Shown piece after piece: positions 26,132 through 35,270 of a DNA stretch of 47,294 nt (the stretch's first letter is position 1; the number at the start of each line of letters is the position of its first letter). A program made the translations under genes and the position numbers. Below the pieces are notes generated by a model, which was not told where the DNA came from, made no database searches, and saw nothing but the letters and a program-made list of their open reading frames with translations. The DNA lies in NCBI GenBank assembly GCA_903959815.1, contig CAJBYM010000081.1:1-47294 (forward strand), given 5' to 3'. The stretch comes from Candidatus Omnitrophota bacterium (lineage in GTDB: Bacteria; Omnitrophota; Gorgyraeia; Zapsychrales; Fredricksoniimonadaceae).

Positions 26132-26901
26132 CAAAACACCAGCTCATTAAGATCAAACACCGGACCATCATGACAAACCGTTTGATATCCTTTGGTCGTC
26201 GGGATCGAACATCCCAGGCAAGCACCCAATCCACACGCCATCACCTCTTCACAGGAAGCCTCACCTTTAAGGCCATGAATCCGAGCGAACGCCTGAACAG
26301 AAGCCATCATCGGACGAGGCCCGCAGGTATAGATCTTAGTCGAAGGATCAATCGCGATCTTGTTAAAGAGTTCAGACACGCGGCCTTTAACACCCACAGA
26401 ACCATCATCGGTCGCCACACAAACCTTCACTCCATCTTTCCTAAACTCATTCATCGGAAATGTATGCGCCTTCGAACGTCCGCCATAAAGAAGGATCTTT
26501 TCTGCCTTATGTCCCTTGATGGCATCCGCAAAGATCATAAAGGGAGCAACCCCGATCCCTCCTGCGACAAACACGATCTGCTTCACATCCTTCGCCGGCA
26601 TTGTAAAGGGCTTTCCCAGCGGACCCAGCACATCCAATGGATCTCCCTTCTTTTTAGCTGTGAGCAAACATGACCCCTTGCCCACAGGTTCAAAGAATAT
26701 CTCAACCTTCCCCTGGTGCGCGCGATAGACACTGAACGGCCGCCGGAAGAACGGCTCAAATCCTTCAGAAACTTTAATATGGATAAACTGCCCCGGTTTG
26801 ACAACCTTAGCCAAGGAGGGCGCCTGAAAAGTCAGACGAAAATAAGTCGGACTGATCTTTTTAAGCGCAACAACAGGATAAGTATTTTGTATCTGCTTCA
26901 T
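26131..26901 (-). CDS. pyrK: Dihydroorotate dehydrogenase electron-transfer subunit PyrK
   Basis: A 256-residue ferredoxin-reductase-like subunit carrying FAD and a 2Fe-2S cluster. The FAD motif RRPFSVYR, the NAD-binding VAGGIGVAPF and the C-terminal cluster CEEVMACGLGACLGC with a downstream Cys (VCHDGP) are all visible. It passes electrons from dihydroorotate, via PyrD, to NAD. Confidence 0.95.
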   Translation of the reverse strand: MKQIQNTYPVVALKKISPTYFRLTFQAPSLAKVVKPGQFIHIKVSEGFEPFFRRPFSVYRAHQGKVEIFFEPVGKGSCLLTAKKKGDPLDVLGPLGKPFTMPAKDVKQIVFVAGGIGVAPFMIFADAIKGHKAEKILLYGGRSKAHTFPMNEFRKDGVKVCVATDDGSVGVKGRVSELFNKIAIDPSTKIYTCGPRPMMASVQAFARIHGLKGEASCEEVMACGLGACLGCSIPTTKGYQTVCHDGPVFDLNELVF

Positions 26902-26924
26902 AAGGCGTCATTATAGATGAACGT

Positions 26925-27389
26925 TCATGTCTTAAAAAGGATCTTTTTGATCACACGTCTGGCATCTGCCACACTGCGAACCTTGATCATGCCCTTCATC
27001 TTCCAACCACCTAAATCAATAACGGGGCGTCCGTACACCAGCGCATAACAGATCTCGCTCTCCGTACCAAAACTTCCGGGAAGGGCCACCACAAGATCAG
27101 CTGACGCCGCGACGATCACATTGCGCGAATATCCGATCGTTGTCGGAAGAGCAATGTCCACGTAAGGATTTGCGTCGGTCTTCTTGTCTCCAGGAATAAT
27201 GCCAATGGTCAAGCCCCCCGCCTCTTTAGCTCCGCGGCAGGATTCTTCCATAGCACCCTTAAGTCCGCCACACACCAATACGCAGCCCAGTTCAGCCACC
27301 ATTTTACCGACGCTGCGCGCCAATCTCGCTTCTTTAGGACCACACGCACGCGCGCCAATAACAGAAATGGTATATTGTTGTGTTCTCAT
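26925..27389 (-). CDS. LOG-like (TIGR00725-type) Rossmann protein
   Basis: A 154-residue protein related to LOG/YgdH nucleotide phosphoribohydrolases: the Rossmann start SVIGARACG, the CGGLKGAMEESCRGAKEAGG segment with the conserved Gly-Gly-x-x-Gly-x-M-x-E-type core, and VALPGSFGTESEI corresponding to PGGxGTxxE with the second Gly replaced by Ser. Family members cleave nucleoside monophosphates or bind nucleotides. Its insertion between pyrC and pyrK, with a 4-bp overlap to pyrC, suggests a pyrimidine-linked role. Confidence 0.8.
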   Translation of the reverse strand: MRTQQYTISVIGARACGPKEARLARSVGKMVAELGCVLVCGGLKGAMEESCRGAKEAGGLTIGIIPGDKKTDANPYVDIALPTTIGYSRNVIVAASADLVVALPGSFGTESEICYALVYGRPVIDLGGWKMKGMIKVRSVADARRVIKKILFKT

Positions 27390-28672
27390 GCCGCGTACAC
27401 CACTTTCCCGCCGCAGATCGTTTTAACAACATGTCCTTTTAAAGTCCATCCTACAAACGGCGAGTTCTTGGATTTTGAAACAAAATCTTCTCGGCGAACG
27501 ACCCATTCTTTTTCAAGATCAACGATCACAATATCCGCATCCCTGCCTTCTGCAATAACGCCCTTTTGAGACAACCCGACGATACGTGCAGGAGCAGCGG
27601 ACATTTTATCAACCGCCTGGACCAGCGTCAGCACCCCCGGAGCCACAAGTTCTTTCATCACAAGACCAAATGCCGTCTCAAGGCCGATCAAACCCGGTGG
27701 CGCGGCATCAAAATCCACTTCCTTATCTTCATGGGTATGCGGTGCATGATCGGTCGCAATGCAATCGATCGTCCCGTCTTTCAATCCCGCCTTGATCGCC
27801 GCGACATCGGCCGCGGTACGCAAAGGCGGCGACATTTTCGTCGACGTATCAAATCCCCTGACCGCATCTTCCGTCAAAGCAAAATGATGCGGCATGACTT
27901 CCGCTGTGACAGGAATACCCTGCTTCTTGGCATGACGGATAAGATCAACCGAGCGGGCTGCGCTCATATGCATGAAATGAACCGGGGTTTTTAAATAATG
28001 CGCCAGCTCAATATCACGTGCCACAATGACGGTCTCTGCCACCGTCGGATCGCCTTTAAGACCAAGCTTGGTAGAAACGGCACCTTCATTCATGACCCCG
28101 GACGCTGTCAAATTCGGATCCTGACAATGCTGCATCACCAAAAGTCCTGCCATGCGCGCATAATCCATAGCCCGGCGCATAAGCCCGGCATTCATCAGTG
28201 TATTGCCGTCATCGGTCACGGCCAAACATCCCGCGCGCTTAAGCTCCATCATTTCCGTCAGTTGTCCACCCTCGCGATTCTTGGTGATCGCTCCAACGGG
28301 ATACACATTGGTCAGCCCGACTTTCTTGGCCTGATCAAACACGAACTGGACCACCTGCGCCGTATCAATGGTCGGTTTGGTATTCGGCATGGCAAAGATC
28401 GACGTAAATCCACCCTTTACCGCAGCACGGCTGCCGCTTTCGATGGTCTCTTTATCTTCACGGCCAGGTTCACGCAAATGCACATGCAGATCAATAAAGC
28501 CGGGCATCACGGTCTTACCCGCAGCATCAATGACCTGGGCATCATCATTCGCAAGCCCCTGACTGATCCGGGTGATCTTTCCATTCTCGATCAAAATATC
28601 TTTCAGTCCGGACAACTCTCCTCCGGCATTGGATCCATTCACGATCTTCGCATGTTTAATAAGAAGCGTCAT
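27386..28672 (-). CDS. pyrC: Dihydroorotase (class I)
   Basis: A 428-residue amidohydrolase. The metal-binding DLHVHLREPG motif and the carboxylate in FASIFAMPNTKPT-type context are present; later are the His residues of MQHCQDP and FMHMSA and the Asp in IATDHAPH. The start at 28672 has GAGG six bases upstream and is preferred to a GTG at 28684. It converts carbamoyl aspartate to dihydroorotate. Confidence 0.95.
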   Translation of the reverse strand: MTLLIKHAKIVNGSNAGGELSGLKDILIENGKITRISQGLANDDAQVIDAAGKTVMPGFIDLHVHLREPGREDKETIESGSRAAVKGGFTSIFAMPNTKPTIDTAQVVQFVFDQAKKVGLTNVYPVGAITKNREGGQLTEMMELKRAGCLAVTDDGNTLMNAGLMRRAMDYARMAGLLVMQHCQDPNLTASGVMNEGAVSTKLGLKGDPTVAETVIVARDIELAHYLKTPVHFMHMSAARSVDLIRHAKKQGIPVTAEVMPHHFALTEDAVRGFDTSTKMSPPLRTAADVAAIKAGLKDGTIDCIATDHAPHTHEDKEVDFDAAPPGLIGLETAFGLVMKELVAPGVLTLVQAVDKMSAAPARIVGLSQKGVIAEGRDADIVIVDLEKEWVVRREDFVSKSKNSPFVGWTLKGHVVKTICGGKVVYAA

Positions 28673-28697
28673 ATCAACCCTCACTGTTTATTGCGTA

Positions 28698-30208
<1,511 letters not shown>

Positions 30209-30277
30209 CTAAGAATCCTTGCCTATAAGATCCGCTTCGGCCCCGGGCGCCGATAGCGACCTGGTGGCCTTCGGGAT

Positions 30278-30303
30278 AATTGGCCAAGAATCCTTGGCCA
30301 ATT
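30278..30303. repeat. Perfect palindrome in the pyr leader, apex AATC
   Basis: AATTGGCCAAG (30278-30288), AATC, CTTGGCCAATT (30293-30303): 11 bp without mismatch. It lies between the leader terminator and pyrR. A degenerate copy (ATTGGCTAAGAATCCTTGCC) is at 30204-30223. Confidence 0.75.
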
Positions 30304-30340
30304 AAAAAAACCTTCCCCCGCGCACGTGCACAGAAGAAGG
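30304..30340 (-). terminator. pyr leader attenuator terminator
   Basis: On the minus strand CCTTCTTCT pairs with GGGGGAAGG (30340-30311, some G-T pairs) and is followed directly by seven T (30310-30304). It is downstream of the PyrR-type hairpin and well before pyrR, as in PyrR-controlled attenuators. Confidence 0.75.
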
Positions 30341-30376
30341 CTGAATTAGCTAGAAGCGTTCTTATTCTCATAAGTT

Positions 30377-30407
30377 CCTTGCCGACCTCTCAGGGCCGAA
30401 TTAAAGG
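30377..30407 (-). promoter_or_regulatory. PyrR-binding-type RNA hairpin
   Basis: On the minus strand, CGGCC and GGTCG close a loop CTGAGA, giving the segment GGCCCTGAGAGGTC. This matches the PyrR-binding consensus (ARUCCNGNGAGGYU) at most positions. A lower CCTT/AAGG stem is separated by an asymmetric internal loop, as in known sites. Confidence 0.7.
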
Positions 30408-30424
30408 CGTTCCAAAGCTTATAA

Positions 30425-30453
30425 AATATAACACCCCGCCCCCTTTTTGTCAA
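30425..30453 (-). promoter_or_regulatory. pyr operon promoter
   Basis: Minus strand: perfect -35 TTGACA (30453-30448), exactly 17-bp spacer, -10 TATATT (30430-30425). Initiation is near 30418, just before the PyrR-type hairpin. Confidence 0.8.
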
Positions 30454-30477
30454 GGACGAGGATCGAGCGGATAAAAG

Positions 30478-30861
30478 TCAAAGCCAGAAGGCTTTACGGT
30501 AGTGCTCTCCAATAAGCTTATCACGGGTGATCAGCAAAGCATCGTCCACCATGGCCTGGGCCACGATCAAGCGGTCGAAAGGATCCCTGGTCCAGGAAAC
30601 ACGGACGGATTCCAGAATCACAGACGCAAAATTCGCATCGCAAAGCTTAAGACCCAGCTCAGCACGCATGTCCCTCAAGAAGGTGTCGACCTTGATATCA
30701 ACTTTCTTTGCCTCCCGCAGGAACTGAATCTCCAAAAGGACCATAGGAGAAACATAAAGATCCACATTGTCCAAAAGTTTCAAGACACGCGCAGGGAACA
30801 AATCTTTGCGTCCGGCATAAAGCCAGACCGCGGTATGAGTATCTAGATGAACGGCGTCCAC
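30478..30861 (-). CDS. PIN-domain toxin (VapC-like)
   Basis: About 127 residues (131 if the TTG at 30873 is used). PIN signatures: LDTHTAVW with the first acidic residue, an internal Glu in VLLEIQFL, and TRDPFDRLIVAQA with the Asp pair; a final ITRDKLI. VapC toxins are Mg-dependent RNases, often of tRNA or rRNA. The gene overlaps the antitoxin gene, the usual layout. The GTG at 30861 is my tentative start. Confidence 0.88.
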   Translation of the reverse strand: MDAVHLDTHTAVWLYAGRKDLFPARVLKLLDNVDLYVSPMVLLEIQFLREAKKVDIKVDTFLRDMRAELGLKLCDANFASVILESVRVSWTRDPFDRLIVAQAMVDDALLITRDKLIGEHYRKAFWL

Positions 30862-31070
30862 TCTTTTGACCAATCCATATGAACCAGGGTTTCAGGAGCG
30901 CATCGGATAACATCTCTCTTCTTCAAGTGTGCAAGGCGTGATCGCTTCTCAACTGGCACAAGAAGAACCGACTGCCCTTTGCGGGTAACCGTGACAGGCC
31001 TGCCTGTACGGGCCACACGGTCGATAACTTTGTAGATGTTCTTGCGGAATTGCGTTGCCGTGATCGTCAT
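30843..31070 (-). CDS. Phd/YefM-type antitoxin
   Basis: About 75 residues. MTITATQFRKNIYKVIDRVARTG is the characteristic Phd/YefM DNA-binding N-terminus, followed by VTVTRKGQSVLLVPV. The C-terminal tail (about 50-75) would wrap the PIN toxin. GGAGG lies 7 bp before the ATG at 31070. It is expected to repress its own promoter, which carries duplicated 10-mers. Confidence 0.88.
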   Translation of the reverse strand: MTITATQFRKNIYKVIDRVARTGRPVTVTRKGQSVLLVPVEKRSRLAHLKKRDVIRCAPETLVHMDWSKEWTPFI

Positions 31071-31088
31071 AATTTGACCTCCACAACA

Positions 31089-31134
31089 ACTATAAAACAT
31101 GAAACGTACGCTGTCAACTCCCATAACGTACGCT
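31089..31134 (-). promoter_or_regulatory. Toxin-antitoxin promoter with duplicated operator
   Basis: Minus strand: TTGACA (31117-31112), 17-bp spacer, TATAGT (31094-31089). The 10-mer AACGTACGCT occurs on the plus strand at 31103-31112 and 31125-31134, 22 bp apart (two helical turns), so one copy overlaps the spacer and -35 edge and the other is upstream. This is suited to autoregulation. Confidence 0.75.
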
Positions 31135-31146
31135 TATACTATTTCT

Positions 31147-31812
31147 TCAGGAAGGAAAACTGAGGAGAACCACGAATTCACCCTTAGGCTCATGCTGGGT
31201 AAAATGCGCCAGGAGCACGCTGGCCTTATCCTCCAGCCTTTCCTCAAACTTCTTGGTGATCTCGCGCGTGATAACAATGACCGGATCGCCCAGGACCTCT
31301 TCAATATCCTTAAGCGATTTCAGGATCCTGTGGGGAGATTCATAAAAGATCACAGTGCCGCCAATACGCGCCGCTTCCTCGATCTTCTTTTTACGTGCAC
31401 CGGGCTTGACCGGCATAAAACCCAGAAATGAAAAACGGTCTGTCGGCAACGCAGATAACGACAAAGCTGCAATGGCCGCGCACGCTCCCGGGATGACCGT
31501 AATGGGAATGCCGTTATCTTTAGCAAAACGCACGAGACGGAACCCCGGATCACTAATGCCCGGCGTTCCTGCATCCGATATCAAAGCAACACTTTTCCCC
31601 AATCTGAGTGATTCAAGAAGTTGCTTGGCCCGGGCATCCTCGTTATGCTCAAAACAGCTAATCAAAGGCGCGGTGATCTCATATTCCTTGCACAATATCC
31701 CGGAATGACGCGTATCCTCGGCGGCAATAAGGTCAACGCTCTTCAAGACCTCGATGGCGCGCAGCGTCATATCCTTTAAATTCCCGATGGGGGTCGAAAC
31801 AATATAAAGCAT
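31147..31812 (-). CDS. rsmI: 16S rRNA 2'-O-ribose C1402 methyltransferase RsmI
   Basis: A 221-residue tetrapyrrole-methylase-fold enzyme. Family motifs: STPIGNL at the N-terminus, AEDTR, the SAM-binding SDAGTPGISDPGFRLV, and YESPHRI. It methylates C1402 in the decoding centre. The ATG at 31812 is chosen over a TTG at 31845 that would overlap the upstream gene. It lies 1 bp from the DUF5674 gene. Confidence 0.95.
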   Translation of the reverse strand: MLYIVSTPIGNLKDMTLRAIEVLKSVDLIAAEDTRHSGILCKEYEITAPLISCFEHNEDARAKQLLESLRLGKSVALISDAGTPGISDPGFRLVRFAKDNGIPITVIPGACAAIAALSLSALPTDRFSFLGFMPVKPGARKKKIEEAARIGGTVIFYESPHRILKSLKDIEEVLGDPVIVITREITKKFEERLEDKASVLLAHFTQHEPKGEFVVLLSFPS

Positions 31813-31813
31813 C

Positions 31814-32167
31814 TCAGCGATCCCAATCAATATGTTCTGCGGCAAGGATCACAAGAGCCTTGCAGATCTTTTCATCATGGATCTGGATAGACGGACTGCC
31901 ATCCTTGGGACGGACATTCACGTGGGAACGAAACTCGAATGCCTCAACCCAAGGACGGTCGAAATAAAGACTGAACCCCCAAAGACTTTTTAAATCCGAC
32001 CCATCGGCCAAAAGCAGCGCCTCAATATCATGGTGCATGGGACCGCCGACACCCAAGACCTTTCTGTCAAGATCAGCTACAATCTTGATCACATCCACCT
32101 GGTCGTCACCCGACAAAGCCTGAAGTTCACTACGGGAAATGCGCTCCTTGACAAGACGAATGGCCAC
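31814..32167 (-). CDS. DUF5674-like small protein
   Basis: A 117-residue protein with ISRSELQALSG, a DLDRKVLGVGGPMHHDIEALLLADGSDLKSLWG core and VNVRPKDGSPS, which I recognise as the DUF5674 pattern. Function unknown. The start is GTG at 32167, supported by GGAGG five bases upstream. It lies between glmS and rsmI, probably cotranscribed. Confidence 0.75.
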   Translation of the reverse strand: MAIRLVKERISRSELQALSGDDQVDVIKIVADLDRKVLGVGGPMHHDIEALLLADGSDLKSLWGFSLYFDRPWVEAFEFRSHVNVRPKDGSPSIQIHDEKICKALVILAAEHIDWDR

Positions 32168-32181
32168 GACGACCTCCGGGG

Positions 32182-34014
32182 TTACTCAACCGTCACAGAC
32201 TTCGCAAGATTCCTGGGCTGATCCACATCACAACCGCGATTGACCGCGATCGCATACGCCAAGAACTGCAGCGGCAAGGCCGCTAGAAGAGGTGTTAGCA
32301 ATTTATGCGTTCGCGGAATGGTGATCACATGCGTCGCGTGCGATGAGATCACCTGATCGCCTTCCGTCGCGATGGCAATCACTTTACCCTTACGGGAAAG
32401 GATCTCCTGAATATTAGAGATCATCTTTTCGTAAACATCCGATTGCGGCGCAATGCAAACAACCGCGCGGTATTCATCAATGAGCGCAATAGGCCCATGC
32501 TTCATCTCACCGGCCGCATAGCCTTCAGCGGGAATATAAGAAATTTCTTTAAGCTTCAAAGCCCCCTCGAGCGCAGAAGGATAATTGATATTACGGCCAA
32601 GGTAAAGAAAACAGCCGAAATGCGAAAAGTCCTTGGCCATGGATGTGATCTTGCCCAATCCTTTAAGGATCTTGCGATACAAGGCAGGAATTTCTACCAG
32701 ATCCTTGATGAGCTGCAAACAAGCCTTAGGCGCGAGGCCACCATGTACTTCGGCCAATTTTAGCGCAAAAATATAAAACATAAAAAGCTGGGCCGTATAC
32801 GCCTTGGTCGAGGCCACACCGATCTCCGGTCCCGCATGCGTATAAAGCACCCCGTCAGATTCGCGCGCCAGCGAGGAACCGATCACATTGCAGATCGACA
32901 CGACCTTGGCGCCTTTGGCGCGCGCTTCACGGATCGCCGCAAGGGTATCTGCCGTTTCACCCGACTGACTGACAGCTACAACCAGCGTCTTTTTATCAAC
33001 CAGAAGTGTGCGGTAACGAAATTCGCTGGACACATCCACGTCCACCGGAACACCCGCGAGTTCCTCAATGATATAACGCCCGACAAGACCAGCATGATAC
33101 GCAGTGCCGCATGCCACCACCTTGATCCGGCTGATATTCTTAAGCGCCGCATCCGACAACCCTAATCCTTCGAGCGTCACACGACCGGCCTTCAGACGCA
33201 ATTTGAGCATCTTCGCCAGCACGTCCGGCTGCTCATGGATCTCCTTAAGCATGAAATGCGGATAACCCTGTTTCTGTGCGGCCTCCATCTGAAATGTCAC
33301 ATGATCTATTTTATATTTCACCTTCTTGCCCGCAAAAGTCATCACCTCAACGCCATCACGGCGCAACACCGCGATCTCTTTGTCTTTAAGATAAATAACC
33401 TTTCGCGTATGCCGGATGATCGCCGGGACATCGGAGGCAATAAAATTCTCCCCCTTGCCAATCCCCACAATAAGCGGACTCCCGACACGCGCGGCCACCA
33501 AAGTCGCGGGATCATCCGAAGAAACAACGCCGATGGCAAAGGCACCTTCAAGGTCCTGGATCGCACGCTGAACTGCCTGGACAATATCGCCTTCAAAATA
33601 TTCCGAGATCAAATGAACAATAACTTCCGTGTCCGTCTCGGAAAGAAATTTATAACCTTTACGGATCAAAGCAGCTTTTAGGGTTTGATAATTCTCAATG
33701 ATGCCGTTATGAACAACAGCAATGGTCTGATCAAGATTAGAATGTGGATGAGAATTCTTGCGGCAAGGGGCACCATGCGTCGCCCAACGCGTATGCGCAA
33801 TGCCGATGTGAGCTTTCGGCATGGGATCTTTGAGCATGAGCTCTTCGAGGCAACGGATCTTGCCTTGTTCTTTGCGGATCTCGAGCGTTCCTCCGGCAGC
33901 CGGAACAACACACACACCGCTGGAATCATAACCGCGGTACTCAAGATTCTTCAATCCTTCAATGAGGATCGGAAGAGCTTCTTTACCGCCGACATAGCCT
34001 GTGATCCCGCACAT
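32182..34014 (-). CDS. glmS: Glutamine-fructose-6-phosphate aminotransferase
   Basis: A 610-residue cytosolic enzyme making glucosamine-6-phosphate for peptidoglycan and lipopolysaccharide. The class II glutaminase has its nucleophile C2 (MCGITGYVGG) and the TRWATHG segment; two SIS domains follow (SSEFRYR, VSQSGETADTL, GRNINYPSALEGALKLKE) and the C-terminal RNLAKSVTVE. Length is normal. No glmS ribozyme is apparent in the 80-bp leader; a terminator precedes it. Confidence 0.97.
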   Translation of the reverse strand: MCGITGYVGGKEALPILIEGLKNLEYRGYDSSGVCVVPAAGGTLEIRKEQGKIRCLEELMLKDPMPKAHIGIAHTRWATHGAPCRKNSHPHSNLDQTIAVVHNGIIENYQTLKAALIRKGYKFLSETDTEVIVHLISEYFEGDIVQAVQRAIQDLEGAFAIGVVSSDDPATLVAARVGSPLIVGIGKGENFIASDVPAIIRHTRKVIYLKDKEIAVLRRDGVEVMTFAGKKVKYKIDHVTFQMEAAQKQGYPHFMLKEIHEQPDVLAKMLKLRLKAGRVTLEGLGLSDAALKNISRIKVVACGTAYHAGLVGRYIIEELAGVPVDVDVSSEFRYRTLLVDKKTLVVAVSQSGETADTLAAIREARAKGAKVVSICNVIGSSLARESDGVLYTHAGPEIGVASTKAYTAQLFMFYIFALKLAEVHGGLAPKACLQLIKDLVEIPALYRKILKGLGKITSMAKDFSHFGCFLYLGRNINYPSALEGALKLKEISYIPAEGYAAGEMKHGPIALIDEYRAVVCIAPQSDVYEKMISNIQEILSRKGKVIAIATEGDQVISSHATHVITIPRTHKLLTPLLAALPLQFLAYAIAVNRGCDVDQPRNLAKSVTVE

Positions 34015-34026
34015 AATGACACCTCA

Positions 34027-34075
34027 AAAAATCAGGCCATAGGCGCGCAAGGAAAAACCCTGTTAGCCTATGGCC
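34027..34075 (-). terminator. Terminator between the L27-like gene and glmS
   Basis: Minus strand: GGCCATAGGC (34075-34066), 21-nt loop, GCCTATGGCC (34044-34035), then TGATTTTTTG. The T-run leads straight into the glmS Shine-Dalgarno GAGG, so read-through and translation are closely linked. Confidence 0.7.
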
Positions 34076-34095
34076 AAAAAAGATCTGCGCTCTGA

Positions 34096-34359
34096 TTATG
34101 CCTTAGCGACAGCCCCGACGGGACGCACATTGACATAGGTCACACGATTACCCTGCTTCGTACGCTTCTTGGTGAAATAAACTTCGCCTGCGCAGGCGGC
34201 AGAAAGATGCATGCGGCCGCGAACATTAACACCCGGCTTCCATACATCGCCCTCGCGCGTCAAAACCGTGCCTTCTTTGACCTTTTGACCACCGGAAACT
34301 TTTATACCGGCTGTTTCGCAATAAATCTTGTGGGATAAACCTCCAACTCGACCGCCCAT
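34096..34359 (-). CDS. Divergent bL27-like ribosomal protein
   Basis: 87 residues. The stretch GIKVSGGQKVKEGTVLTREGDVWKPGVNVRGRMHLSA aligns with bL27 (GVKxFGGQxVxAGxIIxRQRGxxxxPGxNVGxGxDHTLFA), and the C-terminal strand resembles the rest. Unusual points: it lacks the basic AHKKAGGSSxNGRDS N-terminus that reaches the peptidyl transferase centre, the hallmark RQRG is replaced, and it has Cys residues. It is not near rplU or obg. It may be a lineage-specific bL27 or a paralogue. Confidence 0.6.
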   Translation of the reverse strand: MGGRVGGLSHKIYCETAGIKVSGGQKVKEGTVLTREGDVWKPGVNVRGRMHLSAACAGEVYFTKKRTKQGNRVTYVNVRPVGAVAKA

Positions 34360-34459
34360 GATGACTCTACCTCGTTAATGATTGATCTGACTTAACCTCA
34401 AATTAGGTCAAGAATATACACCATTTTCGCTTTTTCGCAAAGGCTTTTCTCGCCTCGGG

Positions 34460-35224
34460 TTATTTCTTTAATAAAGCCTGGATCTCGGCTGTCCATGCCT
34501 CTGGGCTGCGTGCAGACGTCTTTTTGCCATTAATAAAATATGTCGGCGTCCCACGAACATCGGATTTTCCTGCCAGCGCCACATCAGCCTCAATCTTCTT
34601 TTCAAATGCCGCGTCCTTACCCTTCATATCCTGGACAAACCGTTCCACATTCAGGCCGATTTTGCCTGCAAATTCTTTATACTTTTCATCAGAAAGATCA
34701 GCGCCACCAGCAATCACAAGATCTGCCATTTCAAAATATTTACCTTGCTCTCCTGCCGCAAAGGCCGCCTTGGCCGCTGAGCGCGCGTTCGGATGGAACG
34801 CCAAAGGATAATTCTTGATGATGATCTTCACATCATTGGGGAATGCCTTATAAACCTCATTGATCAACGGATGGAACCGGGCGCAGAACGGGCACTGGAA
34901 ATCCGCAAATTCCACAATGGTGATCTTGGCATCAGCCTTACCCAAAACATATGAATCCGCGACAGGCAGATCATACACCTTGCTCAAATCCTCTGCAGGA
35001 GGCTGTTGCGGCGCTTGACGCCCAGGAACCTGCTTTAACCCCTTGACCTGAGCTTCCAAATTATCAACGCGCACTGTTAACTTTCCGACATCTTTAAGCG
35101 CAACGGTTAACGGCGCGATCGCAATATTAATCCCCAGGCTTACCGCAAAAATAAAACTCCCAATCACCAAAACACCGATCAATGATCCGACAACAACTGT
35201 CAATGCCTTATCTTGAACCGCCAT
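34460..35224 (-). CDS. Membrane-anchored DsbA-like thioredoxin-fold protein
   Basis: 254 residues. An N-terminal transmembrane anchor (about 9-38), a coiled-coil and Pro/Gln linker, then a DsbA/DsbG-type domain with the CPFC active site (111-114), FADFQ before it and cis-Pro RGTPTYFING later. It likely acts as a periplasmic disulfide oxidase or isomerase, like BdbD. A plausible client set would be the cysteine-rich pilin-like proteins (inference). Confidence 0.9.
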   Translation of the reverse strand: MAVQDKALTVVVGSLIGVLVIGSFIFAVSLGINIAIAPLTVALKDVGKLTVRVDNLEAQVKGLKQVPGRQAPQQPPAEDLSKVYDLPVADSYVLGKADAKITIVEFADFQCPFCARFHPLINEVYKAFPNDVKIIIKNYPLAFHPNARSAAKAAFAAGEQGKYFEMADLVIAGGADLSDEKYKEFAGKIGLNVERFVQDMKGKDAAFEKKIEADVALAGKSDVRGTPTYFINGKKTSARSPEAWTAEIQALLKK

Positions 35225-35270
35225 ATTTTCTCCTCTTTTAAAATGTTGCGCTAGTTTATCCTAATCGGCC

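Noticed and set aside
34015-34095. A glmS ribozyme before glmS
   Set aside because: The 80-bp leader holds only a terminator and the Shine-Dalgarno; it is too short for the ribozyme.
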